From DAOUKH01 sp965261455 (GTDB lineage Bacteria; Chloroflexota; Dehalococcoidia; SHYB01), in assembly GCA_965261455.1 (NCBI GenBank), contig OZ253453.1, forward strand, positions 3,224,001-3,288,000: a DNA stretch of 64,000 nucleotides, in the 5' to 3' direction. A program made the translations under genes and the position numbers. This document shows positions 34,774 to 42,773 of the stretch, piece after piece (the first letter of the stretch is position 1; every line of letters starts with the position of its first letter). A model generated the notes under the pieces. The model did not search any database. It worked only from the letters and a program-made list of their open reading frames with translations, and had not been told where the DNA came from.

Positions 34774-35752
34774 GACACCCCCTCACGGCCTTGGCGACAT
34801 GCCACGCGAGGACTGGAGGAACAGCGTTACCAATCTGGCGCTCTGTCGCGCGCATCCCCCCGTGGAACAGGAACGCATCTGGGAATGATTGCAACCGCGC
34901 TGCCTCACGCAGTGAAATGCGTCGGTCTAAGCCGTAGTGCCACTGGACGTTGCCGTGATGCTCGGCCCGGATCGTGGTCGCCGGCTTGTCAGCCGCAAGC
35001 CGCCGACTCCCTTGTTCCGGACTCCGGCTCGCCTTGCTCCAAACATGTCCGAAGGCCCGCGACTCCGACCTGTCCTCAAGATCAGCCAGCGCCTCGCTCG
35101 CCGTCATATGGACCAGCGTGGGTTGTGGGTGGACGAATTCGTCATCGCCTTGGACGCCGATGATGAATAGTCGCTCTCGCATTTGTGGAACGCCATAGTC
35201 AGCCGCGAGGTAAAGACGATGGCTCACGCGATAGCCTGTCGCCTCGAATTCCGCGAGCATTTGGTCGAAAAAGTCGCGCCCGTGCGCCTGTAGGAGCCCC
35301 TTGACGTTCTCCGCTACAAAGACTCGCGGCTTTGTGCGGCGGATCGCCTCGATCATATAGCGATAGAGTATGGTGCGCTCGCCGTTGGCTCCTTGCTTCG
35401 CGCCGTTGATCGACACGTCTTGACACGGAAAGCCGCCGATGACTACCTCGGCGGCTTCGGGAAGGGTTTCCATCGCTTCGGCGATGTCGCCCACTTGGAT
35501 GTTGTGTTTGAGATTTTCAGCATAGGTACGACACGCGACCGCGTTATTGTCGTTCGCCCACACGACCTCGAACGGCAGCCGATCATAGTACTTGCCGCCG
35601 AAGAGAAACCCCCCAACAAAGCCGAGATCCATGCCGCCGCAGCCCGAGAATAGGCTCACAACCCTGTGCGTCTCCAAGGAGACGTCCGCCACCTTGGTGG
35701 CGATCTGGGCGGAGCTAGCGGGGATGTCGTATAGTGCGGGCTCGGCGCTCAT
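34754..35752 (-). CDS. DNA (cytosine-5-)-methyltransferase
   Basis: A 332-residue C5-methylase. It shows motif I VVSLFSGCGGMDLGF, motif IV GGFPCQDVSINGAKQG with catalytic Cys110, motif VI VAENVKGLL (148-150), motif VIII PQMRERLFIIG, and the IX/X end RQIGNAVPPVLAWHVA. The target-recognition region between VIII and IX is short. ATG 35752 is used, because a TTGACA/TATACT promoter lies 50-75 bases before it; the open frame to 36013 runs over the ISP remnant in another frame. First gene of dcm-endonuclease-vsr. Confidence 0.92.
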   Translation of the reverse strand: MSAEPALYDIPASSAQIATKVADVSLETHRVVSLFSGCGGMDLGFVGGFLFGGKYYDRLPFEVVWANDNNAVACRTYAENLKHNIQVGDIAEAMETLPEAAEVVIGGFPCQDVSINGAKQGANGERTILYRYMIEAIRRTKPRVFVAENVKGLLQAHGRDFFDQMLAEFEATGYRVSHRLYLAADYGVPQMRERLFIIGVQGDDEFVHPQPTLVHMTASEALADLEDRSESRAFGHVWSKASRSPEQGSRRLAADKPATTIRAEHHGNVQWHYGLDRRISLREAARLQSFPDAFLFHGGMRATERQIGNAVPPVLAWHVAKAVRGCLETGEL

Positions 35753-36594
35753 GCCGCGTGTCCGTCTTGCACAACCCAACCATGCATGGTTTCCGAGCAA
35801 AGTATACACTTCCTCTGTCCTGTCAAGTCCTGAAGGAGAACGCCAAGTGGTCCAGCGCCAACGCCGATGATCGCCCGAAGGCTCCTCATAGACAAGTGGG
35901 GCTTGTCGGAGGAAGCCTCCTCCAAGGCGGAGCGGACGGCGGCGAGCGATGGCGCGTCGCCCGCGGCCTCGACCCGCACCAGGCCGTCGCGGGCGTAGGA
36001 GGCGAGCAGCCAAGCCAGGTCCCGCGGCTCGACGAGCGCGGCGCGGTGAGAGAGCGCGCGGCTAAGGTATTCGCCGAGGGCGGGGCCAACGTCGCGGGCG
36101 AAGGCGCGGGGGTGCTCCAGCTTTTCATTGAACGCCTCGGCGCTCTTCGCCAGCCGGAACGTCTCCAGCTTGGCGGGCCGTCCCTCCGCGTCCTCGCCGA
36201 GTAGGACGAAGTCGCGGGTGTTGGTCACCAGGACGAGCCGATAGCGTTGCCAGTAGCGGCTCACCTGACTGCTCTCCGCGGTCAGCCAGGCGTCGTCGCC
36301 GGCGGGCTTGACCTCGACGACGCCGCATTCGGGGATCTGCCCCTCGCGCCGCCGCCCCTTCTGCATCTGCTTGGCGGCGTAGAGGCCGAAGTCGGGGTGC
36401 CCCGCGCCCTGCTCCGCCATCTCGCTCACGCAGTAGACCTTGGGCTTGAGCGCGCCGCCGACGGCTTTGAGCAGGTTGGCCAGCGGCGGATACGTGGAGC
36501 GCTCCCCCGTCGCCCCTCCGGAGGCGCGCACCCGCCGCAAATCGCCGAGGTAGTCCTCGACGGCGGCGGTGAGGTTGGTCGTGGTCGGCGGCAT
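35749..36594 (-). pseudogene. N-terminal remnant of a type ISP-like restriction-modification enzyme (nuclease domain)
   Basis: The 281-codon frame from ATG 36594 begins TNLTAAVEDYLGDLRRVRAS and has a PD-(D/E)xK nuclease core (GHPDFGLY at 66-72 and GVVEVKPAGDD with Glu94, Lys96), then LVLVTNTRDFVLLGEDAEG and DLAWLLASYARDGL, as in the N-termini of single-chain nuclease-methylase enzymes of about 1000 or more residues. After about residue 230 the sequence loses similarity, and the expected methylase domain is replaced by the cassette. The frame ends by chance in a four-base overlap (ATGA) with the dcm start. Its C-terminal scrap is at 33097-33345. Confidence 0.75.
35801..35826 (-). promoter_or_regulatory. 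Promoter candidate of the dcm-endonuclease-vsr cassette
   Basis: On the minus strand, TTGACA (35826-35821), a 14-base spacer, and TATACT (35806-35801) precede the dcm ATG at 35752. Both boxes match consensus closely, but the spacer is short, so the true -35 may differ. It lies at the inner edge of the insertion, so the cassette carries its own expression signal. Confidence 0.45.
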
Positions 36595-36971
36595 GGCCCC
36601 TACGATACACCGGCGGGGTCGGGAGAGGCGTGCGTACGCTTCGCTCCGCGGCCCTCTCTCAATCTCCCCCAAAGGGGGAGAGGCCGGAAGGGAGTCGACC
36701 CCGCGGCCAATTTTTCGCGCCGATGATACTTGACAGGCCTTGTCAAGGGGGTTTATCTTTAGCCTAGAACATCTGTGCTATTCTCGCCGCGCCCAGCTAC
36801 CTGTGTTCCGCGCTCCCCGCCGGCGGGAGCGGATGTCCGTTTCGTCCGTTGCGCCGCGCCCCGCTCAGGGGTCACGGCGTGCGCCGAAGCCGCCCTCCGG
36901 GGCGCGACCGGCGTCTGTGTGCCCTAGGCGGCGTGCGCCCAAAACGCGGCGTGCGCGTCCTCAGTTGGGGG
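36595..36971. repeat. Intergenic region with dispersed repeats
   Basis: No convincing gene. Bases 36650-36690 hold the CCTCTCTCAATCTCCCCCAAAGGGGGAGAGG repeat unit. Bases 36720-36790 are AT-richer and include the inverted repeat at 36729-36747. Bases 36800-36970 are GC-rich with no coding pattern I can support on either strand. Confidence 0.5.
36729..36759 (+). promoter_or_regulatory. Inverted repeat overlapping a promoter-like sequence
   Basis: CTTGACA-GGCCT-TGTCAAG (36729-36747) is a perfect 7+5+7 inverted repeat. TTGACA (36730-36735) is followed after 18 bases by TATCTT (36754-36759), a rightward promoter form. No plus-strand gene starts close by, and the ISP remnant starts about 135 bases to the left. 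It may be an operator or promoter of the old restriction-modification gene. Confidence 0.35.
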
Positions 36972-37514
36972 CTAGGGGAGGAGGTTTTCGACGCCTTCTT
37001 CGAGCTCTACGCCGAGGGCCATCATGGAGAGGCCGAGCATGGTGTAGTAGCCGGCGAGCACGGTGACCTCGACGGCGCCCTGGCGTCCGAGGAGGTGCTC
37101 GACGGCGGTGTAGGTGGCGTCGTTGACCTTGTTGTGGACGACCTGCTTGGCGTAGTCGACGTAGACCGATTCCTGGGGGATCAAGCCGCGGACGTTGCCC
37201 GCCTTGATTCCGTCGATCACGAGCTCGCGCACGCCTTCCTTGCGCGCAAGGGGGATGTGGTGGGTGAACTCGTAGGCGCAGCCGATCTCGCGGGCCGTCG
37301 TCAGGATGACGGTCTCACGGGCGTCGCCGGGGATATGGGAGCGAAAGCGGGCGTAGGCGCCGACATCGCCCACCAGTGAGGCCATTTCAGGGGCGTTGAG
37401 GAGCAGGGAGAAGACGGCGGCGAGCCTGCCGCCGCGGGGCTCCACGACCCCGTCGTAGAGGGGCTGCTCCGCCGGGTTGAGATCGTCTCGTTTAACGTAG
37501 GGTACGCGCGCCAT
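36972..37514 (-). CDS. Carboxymuconolactone decarboxylase family protein
   Basis: A 180-residue AhpD-like helical protein. The family core is REIGCAYEFTHHIPLARKEG (Glu, Cys and His arranged as ExxCxxxxxHH), preceded by SLLLNAPEMASLVGDVGAYA and followed by VYVDYAKQVVHNKV. Members are decarboxylases, peroxidase-like or unknown. The presence of one Cys rather than the AhpD CxxC suggests a decarboxylase-like or unknown role. The start is ATG 37514 with GCGGAGGC upstream; the longer frame to 37820 is antisense to the next gene. Confidence 0.83.
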   Translation of the reverse strand: MARVPYVKRDDLNPAEQPLYDGVVEPRGGRLAAVFSLLLNAPEMASLVGDVGAYARFRSHIPGDARETVILTTAREIGCAYEFTHHIPLARKEGVRELVIDGIKAGNVRGLIPQESVYVDYAKQVVHNKVNDATYTAVEHLLGRQGAVEVTVLAGYYTMLGLSMMALGVELEEGVENLLP

Positions 37515-37674
37515 GAGTCGCCTCCGCCGGCCGTGCCCTTTCCGGGCGCGGGGCCGACAGCATAGCACCGTGGAGGTTCGCTTGGCCCGGCGCATGGAGG
37601 CGCGCGCCGACCCCGAATCGGGTAAACTTGCGGCGGAAGCGCGGGCCGTCCGGCCCGGTGAGCGGAGGAAGAAC

Positions 37675-38781
37675 TTGGCGAAGACGAGAGAGTACAAGCT
37701 CATCTCCGGCGACTCGCACGTGAACGAGCCGCCGGAACTGTGGCGGGACAGAGTCCCCGCGAAGTACGCCGACCGCGCCCCTCGGATGGAGCGGTTCGAG
37801 GAGGGCGACGCGTGGGTCATCGAGGGCGCCGCCGACCCGATTCACTTCGGGCTCAACCAGTGCGCCACCGACCCCGTCGAGAAGCGGTCGCGGTGGATCA
37901 AGTGGGAGAACGTGCGGCGCGGGGGCTTCGATCCGGCGGAACGGCTGAAGGAGATCGACCTCGATGGCGTGGACGGAGAGCTGCTCTTCCCGACCCCGCG
38001 GGTGTCGAACGGCATCTGGTGGAACCGCGAAGACGCCGAGTTTCAGACCGCGCTGATACGGGCCTACAACGATTGGCTCTCCGAGTATTGCAGTCACGCG
38101 CCGGACCGGCTTTTCGGTCTGGCCATGATGCCCTGCTGCGGGGCTGAGGAGGCGGTCGTGGAGTTCCACCGCGCCCTCGCCCTGCCTGGGATTCGGGGCG
38201 TCGTGATCGGCGGCTACCCCTCCGGCGGGCACTACGTTTCCCCTGCAGACGACCCTCTCTGGGCCGAGGCGCAGGCAGCCGATATTCCCATCGCCATTCA
38301 CGTCTCGCTCGCGAACGAGCCCGTCGGTCACCACAGCACGACGATACCGCAGGCCACCTTCCGGTTCACCAGCGTGCCGGGGAGGATCAACGAGTTGATC
38401 TACGCGGAGGTGTTCGACCGCTTCCCCGATCTCAAGGTCATCTTCGCCGAGGTCGATTGCGGCTGGGTGCCCTACATCATCGAACAGATGGACAAGCATC
38501 ACGTGCGCGACTTGCAGATTCCCTACGTCAAGACGAAGCATCTCCCCAGCTACTACACCGAACGCAACATCTTCTATACCTACATAACCGACACGTACGC
38601 GCTGCAGAACCGGCGCGAGATCGGCCTCGACAAGATACTGTGGTCGAGCGACTACGCCCATACCTCGACCTATTGGCCGAACACCTGGACCGCGCTCGAC
38701 CGCGCGTTCGAGGGCGTCCCCGCCGACGAGAAGCAGCAGATACTCGCCGGCAACGCGATGCGGCTCTATCACATCGACTAG
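37675..38781 (+). CDS. Amidohydrolase-2 family metal-dependent hydrolase, tandem copy 1
   Basis: A 368-residue TIM-barrel hydrolase. EYKLISGDSHVNEPPELW holds the DxH motif, PIAIHVSLANEPVGHH the central His residues, and KILWSSDYAHTSTYWP the catalytic Asp. The start is TTG 37675 after GCGGAGGAA, matching the ATG of copy 2 at 39411; both then have the same length. It is nearly identical over long stretches to copy 2 (for example ADIPI, EVFDRFPDLK and VDCGWVPY regions). A cupin gene follows at 38840. Likely a decarboxylase or hydrolase of a small organic acid. Confidence 0.87.
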   Translation: MAKTREYKLISGDSHVNEPPELWRDRVPAKYADRAPRMERFEEGDAWVIEGAADPIHFGLNQCATDPVEKRSRWIKWENVRRGGFDPAERLKEIDLDGVDGELLFPTPRVSNGIWWNREDAEFQTALIRAYNDWLSEYCSHAPDRLFGLAMMPCCGAEEAVVEFHRALALPGIRGVVIGGYPSGGHYVSPADDPLWAEAQAADIPIAIHVSLANEPVGHHSTTIPQATFRFTSVPGRINELIYAEVFDRFPDLKVIFAEVDCGWVPYIIEQMDKHHVRDLQIPYVKTKHLPSYYTERNIFYTYITDTYALQNRREIGLDKILWSSDYAHTSTYWPNTWTALDRAFEGVPADEKQQILAGNAMRLYHID

Positions 38782-38839
38782 TGGGCCGTGTTTACGGTAC
38801 GCAGAGGGCTCTACACAGAGGGCACAGAGGGAGTGTGGC

Positions 38840-39223
38840 ATGGCAGTACGCGTGATCATCGAGGACGAATTGCCGTGGAAGAGCGGCAGCCGGTTTGAGA
38901 AGGACGGCGTGGAGTTGCGGACGCGCTCGCGCTATCCCATCGCGGCCTTCGAGGAGACCGGCCCCTTCTTTGGACGCGCCCGTTACGACCCCGGCATGGA
39001 GGTCCCAGCGCACTGGCACCCCTGCAACGAGATTCTCTACGTCACCGCGGGCCAGCTTACCGTGGGCGGCGCGGTCTACAAGCCGGGCACGGCGCTCGCC
39101 ATCGACGAGGGCACGGTCTACGGGCCGCTCGTGGCGGGGCCGGAGGGCGCCGAATTCCTCACCATCCGCGACCGGCCTCCCAAGGGCGTCATGAAGCCGG
39201 AGGACAGTCCTAAGCAGGGTTGA
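38840..39223 (+). CDS. Small cupin-domain protein
   Basis: A 127-residue single-domain cupin. MEVPAHWHPCNEILYVTAGQ is the metal-binding motif (His-x-His-x4-Glu), followed by a Gly-rich turn and GTALAIDEGTVYGPLV as the second, weaker motif. Such small cupins act as isomerases, dioxygenases or ligand binders. It sits 58 bases after amidohydrolase copy 1 and probably works in the same step or pathway. A scar of a second copy remains after amidohydrolase copy 2 (40540-40595). Confidence 0.82.
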   Translation: MAVRVIIEDELPWKSGSRFEKDGVELRTRSRYPIAAFEETGPFFGRARYDPGMEVPAHWHPCNEILYVTAGQLTVGGAVYKPGTALAIDEGTVYGPLVAGPEGAEFLTIRDRPPKGVMKPEDSPKQG

Positions 39224-39410
39224 GGGTAATCGTCCCTCAATTGCCCCGGTCGGGCTCGCCTCAGCCGCGCTCTTTGTCCGCGCGGGGCTGACAGGATAGC
39301 GTCGTGGGCGTTCCCTTGGTCCGCGCTCAAGGCGCATGCTTGGTGTGGACTCGGTAGAAGCGCGGGGCAACGACGGGCCGTGTGGCCGGGGGAGAGGAAG
39401 GGGAAACGCC

Positions 39411-40517
39411 ATGGCAAAGCAAATCGAGTACAAGCTTATCTCCGGCGACTCGCACGTGAACGAGCCGCCGGAATTGTGGCGGGACAGAGTCCCCGCGAAG
39501 TACGCCGACCGCGCCCCTCGCATGCAGCGGTTCGAAGAGGGCGACGCGTGGGTCATCGAGGGTGCCGCCGACCCGATTCACTTCGGGCTCAACCAGTGCG
39601 CCACCGACCCCGTCGAGAAGCGGTCGCGGTGGGTCAAGTGGGAAAATGTGCGGCGCGGCGGCTTCGATCCGGTGGAGCGGTTAAAGGAAATCGACATTGA
39701 CGGCGTCGATGGGGAGCTGCTGTATCCCACTCCACGCCTCTCGAACGGTATCTGGTGGAACCGTGGCGACGCCGAATTTCAGACTGCCCTGGTGCGGGCC
39801 TATAACGATTGGCTCTCCGAGTATTGCAGCCATGCTCCGGACCGTCTCTTCGGTCTGGCCATGATGCCCTGCTGCGGGGCTGAGGAGGCGGTCGTGGAGT
39901 TCCACCGCGCCCTCGCCCTGCCCGGGATACGGGGCGTCGTGATCGGCGGCTACCCCTCCGGCGGGCACTACGTCTCCCCTGCAGACGACCCTCTCTGGGC
40001 TGAGGCGCAGGCAGCCGATATTCCCATCGGCATTCACGTCTCGCTGGTGACCGAGCCCGTCGGTCACCACAGCACGACGAAAGCGTCGAACTCCTTCCGG
40101 TTCACCAGCGTGCCGGATAGGATCAACGAGTTGATCTACGCGGAGGTGTTCGACCGCTTCCCCGATCTCAAGTTCATGTTCGCCGAGGTCGATTGCGGCT
40201 GGGTGCCCTACGTTATCGAACAGATGGACAAGCGTCACGTTCGCGACTTGCAGATACCCTACGTCAAGACCAAACACTTACCCAGCCACTACGCCGAGCA
40301 CAACATCTTCTACACCTACATCACCGACATTTGCGCGGTGCTTCTTCGGCGCGAGATCGGCCTCGACAAGATACTGTGGTCGAGCGACTATCCCCACACT
40401 GCCACCGACTGGCCAAACTCCTGGACCGCGATCGACCGCGCTTTCGAGGGCGTTCCCGCCGACGAGAAGCAGCAGATGCTCGCCGGCAACGCGATGGGGC
40501 TCTACCACATCGACTAG
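39411..40517 (+). CDS. Amidohydrolase-2 family metal-dependent hydrolase, tandem copy 2
   Basis: A 368-residue tandem paralog of 37675-38781, starting ATG 39411 (MAKQIEYKLISGDSHVNEPP) after GAGAGGAAGGGG. The motifs are the same, with KILWSSDYPHTATDWP at the catalytic Asp. Differences cluster in short patches (for example STTKASNSFRFTS against STTIPQATFRFTS, and ICAVLLRREIG against TYALQNRREIG), which may change substrate range. The upstream region also matches that of copy 1 (near 39285-39340 against 37555-37610), so the duplication included the promoter side. Confidence 0.87.
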   Translation: MAKQIEYKLISGDSHVNEPPELWRDRVPAKYADRAPRMQRFEEGDAWVIEGAADPIHFGLNQCATDPVEKRSRWVKWENVRRGGFDPVERLKEIDIDGVDGELLYPTPRLSNGIWWNRGDAEFQTALVRAYNDWLSEYCSHAPDRLFGLAMMPCCGAEEAVVEFHRALALPGIRGVVIGGYPSGGHYVSPADDPLWAEAQAADIPIGIHVSLVTEPVGHHSTTKASNSFRFTSVPDRINELIYAEVFDRFPDLKFMFAEVDCGWVPYVIEQMDKRHVRDLQIPYVKTKHLPSHYAEHNIFYTYITDICAVLLRREIGLDKILWSSDYPHTATDWPNSWTAIDRAFEGVPADEKQQMLAGNAMGLYHID

Positions 40518-40539
40518 CGGGCCGCGGTTACGGTACGCA

Positions 40540-40595
40540 GCGACCGGCCTCCCAAGGGCGTGATGAAGCCGGACGACCTGCCCGCGCAGCAGTGA
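40540..40595 (+). pseudogene. C-terminal scar of a duplicated cupin gene
   Basis: Directly after amidohydrolase copy 2, GGGCCGNGGTTACGGTACGCAG matches the spacer after copy 1. The sequence then jumps to a frame reading DRPPKGVMKPDDLPAQQ and a stop at 40593-40595. This corresponds to the last residues of the intact cupin (DRPPKGVMKPEDSPKQG). About 360 bases of the second cupin have been deleted between these points. Confidence 0.85.
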
Positions 40596-40628
40596 GCGCG
40601 ACCGCCTTAGTCCGCGGCGCTCGGTCTC

Positions 40629-42224
40629 TCAGCCGCGCTTGACCTTGTAGCCGACCTGCTCTCGGTCCCACGTGGCCGGCGTGACGCCTTCGTTGCGGAG
40701 CTTGTACTTCTCGACCTTCTCCGTCGGCGTCTTGGGCAGCGCGTCGATGAACTCGACGTAACGCGGCACCATGAAGTAAGCCATTCGCTCCTCGCAGAAC
40801 GCGAGGAGCGCCTCGGGCGCGAGGCGCTCCCCCGGCTGGAGGACGACGCAGATCTTGACGTCGTCCTCGCCGAGATCAGAGGGCACGGCGACGGCGGCAG
40901 ACTCGAGGACCGAGGGGTGGGCGTTGACGCCGCGCTCGACCTCGAAGGACGAGATGTTCTCTCCGCGGCGGCGCATGGCGTCCTTCACGCGGTCGACAAA
41001 GAAGATGTAGCCGTCCTCGTCGCGGTAGGCGCGGTCGCCGGTGTGGAACCAGAGGTTGCGGAAGGCGGCGACGGTCTCGGCGGAGAAGTTGTAGTAGCCG
41101 GTGGTCATCACGAACGCCTTGACGGGGCGCGCGACGATCTCGCCGGGCACGCCGGGGGGCGTCTCGCTGTCCCACTCGTCGACGATCCGGATCTCGTAGC
41201 TGTCGGTGTTGACCTGCCCGCAGGAGCCCGGCCTCCAGGCCCCGTAGGGGCTGCCCGTGCCGATGCCGAGCTCGGTGCTGCCGTAGATCTCGACGGACCG
41301 GACGCCGAAGCGCTCGTTCAGCGGCTCGTCCATCGCCGACTGGCCCAGGTAGAAGGCGCGCAGGGTGTGGTCTTTGTCGTCGGGCCTGGGGGGCTGGTTC
41401 AGCAGGATCGGGATCATCGAGAAGATGCCCAGGGAGACGTTGGCCTTGAACCGGCGGACGTCGCTCCAGAACGACGACGCGCTGAAGCGGTCGACGATGC
41501 AGATGGTCGACCCGCTGAGGAGCACGGCCATGACGCCGCACCACAGCCCGACGCCGTGAAAGAGCGGCAGCGGGCAGTACACGACCTCGTCCTCTTGGAA
41601 GGCGGTGTACTTGAGCCAGTCGAGGCCGCAGGTCATGGCGTGGGCGTGGGAGACCATCACGCCCTTCGAGGCGCCCGTCGTCCCCGAGGTGTACATGATG
41701 GCCTGTAGGTCGCCGTGGCTTACCTCGACGCCGGGCTCGGCGGTCTCGTTCGTCACCAGCGACTCGAAGCCGACGGTGTGGACGCCGAGGCCGTCCGGCG
41801 CCGCTCCCCCAGGCGTCCGGACGACGACCGCGCGCAGCCGCTCCAGCGCGTCCGGGACCGCGGCGGCGCGTTCGGTCCATTCCTGTTCGATGACGAGGAA
41901 GGCGGAGTCGGACGAGACGATGATGTGCTCCAGCAGGTCGCCTTTGTAGGCGGTGTTGATGGGAACGGCGACGGCCCCCAGCTTGGCCAGCGCGAAGGTC
42001 AGATAGAGGAACTCGGGGCAGTTCGGCAGCATGATGGCCACCTTGTCGCCCTGCCCCACGCCAAGCGCCGTGAGCCCGTGCGCCACGCGATTGACCATCT
42101 GGTTACACTCGTGGAAGGTCAGATCGGCGCTGTCGAACCGGAGGAAGACGCGGTCCGGCCTCGTCTCGGCCTGCTCGCGCAGCACGCCGCCGAGGACCAT
42201 CTCTTCATTTCGGTAGGAGCGCAT
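40629..42224 (-). CDS. Acyl-CoA synthetase (AMP-forming), CaiC-like
   Basis: A 531-residue ANL-family ligase that makes acyl-CoA via acyl-AMP. The P-loop-like motif is AIMYTSGTTGASKGVMVSH; VEIYGSTELGIGTGSP is A5, WFHTGDRAYRDEDGYIFFVD A7, and RVKDAMRRRGENISSFEVER A8. The catalytic Lys lies in the C-terminal KTPTEKVEKYKLR. The closest style is crotonobetaine/carnitine-CoA ligase. It starts at ATG 42224 and is divergent from the MaoC gene, with about 80 bases between them. Carboxylic acid substrate unknown. Confidence 0.9.
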   Translation of the reverse strand: MRSYRNEEMVLGGVLREQAETRPDRVFLRFDSADLTFHECNQMVNRVAHGLTALGVGQGDKVAIMLPNCPEFLYLTFALAKLGAVAVPINTAYKGDLLEHIIVSSDSAFLVIEQEWTERAAAVPDALERLRAVVVRTPGGAAPDGLGVHTVGFESLVTNETAEPGVEVSHGDLQAIMYTSGTTGASKGVMVSHAHAMTCGLDWLKYTAFQEDEVVYCPLPLFHGVGLWCGVMAVLLSGSTICIVDRFSASSFWSDVRRFKANVSLGIFSMIPILLNQPPRPDDKDHTLRAFYLGQSAMDEPLNERFGVRSVEIYGSTELGIGTGSPYGAWRPGSCGQVNTDSYEIRIVDEWDSETPPGVPGEIVARPVKAFVMTTGYYNFSAETVAAFRNLWFHTGDRAYRDEDGYIFFVDRVKDAMRRRGENISSFEVERGVNAHPSVLESAAVAVPSDLGEDDVKICVVLQPGERLAPEALLAFCEERMAYFMVPRYVEFIDALPKTPTEKVEKYKLRNEGVTPATWDREQVGYKVKRG

Positions 42225-42302
42225 AAGGCTTCACCTCCGGCGCCGCGAGGCGGCGGGGGCCGATTATAGCAAGACGCCCGGGACGGGGCGCGAGGGGGAC
42301 GG

Positions 42303-42773
42303 ATGCACGCGCGAGACAAAGACTTCGATGGGTACGCCGTCGGCGAGATCATTCCCGCGCCCTCGCGCACGATCACCGAGGCCGACTTGGTCAACTTCGC
42401 CGGCGTGTCGGGCGATTATCACCCGCTGCATGTGGACGAGGAGTACGCCAAGGCGAGCCCGTTCGGCGGCCGGATCGCCCACGGAATGCTGACGGTCGCG
42501 GTGGTGAGCGGGTCGATGTTCGCCGCGGGCATTGCGTCGGAGCACAGCATGGGCTTTCTGGGCGTCGAGGCGCTGCGTTTCAAGTCGGCGGTCTACCCGG
42601 GCGACACGGTCGGTGTCCGGATCGAGGTCGCGGGGAAGCGGGAAACGAGCCGCGGCGACCGCGGTATCGTGACCTTCCACTTCCAGGCGCTTAACGTGAG
42701 CCGGGGCGGCGAGGTCGCGTGCGAGGGCGATTGGGTGCAGATGTACCGGCGCAACGCCGGTGGGGTGGCCTAG
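42303..42773 (+). CDS. MaoC-like (R)-hydratase family protein
   Basis: A 156-residue hot-dog fold enoyl-CoA hydratase of the MaoC type. The hydratase-2 motif is intact: FAGVSGDYHPLHVDEEYAKA with Asp and His, followed by GGRIAHGMLTVAVVSG. It would hydrate a trans-2-enoyl-CoA to the (R)-3-hydroxy form. It is divergent from the acyl-CoA ligase at 40629-42224, a natural partner. ATG 42303 follows GAGGGGGACGG. Its stop overlaps the end of the convergent permease gene by four bases. Confidence 0.88.
   Translation: MHARDKDFDGYAVGEIIPAPSRTITEADLVNFAGVSGDYHPLHVDEEYAKASPFGGRIAHGMLTVAVVSGSMFAAGIASEHSMGFLGVEALRFKSAVYPGDTVGVRIEVAGKRETSRGDRGIVTFHFQALNVSRGGEVACEGDWVQMYRRNAGGVA

Noticed and set aside
36800..36970. 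Small plus-strand gene before the carboxymuconolactone decarboxylase
   Set aside because: Arg/Pro-rich frames only, no ribosome site, no family-like segments.
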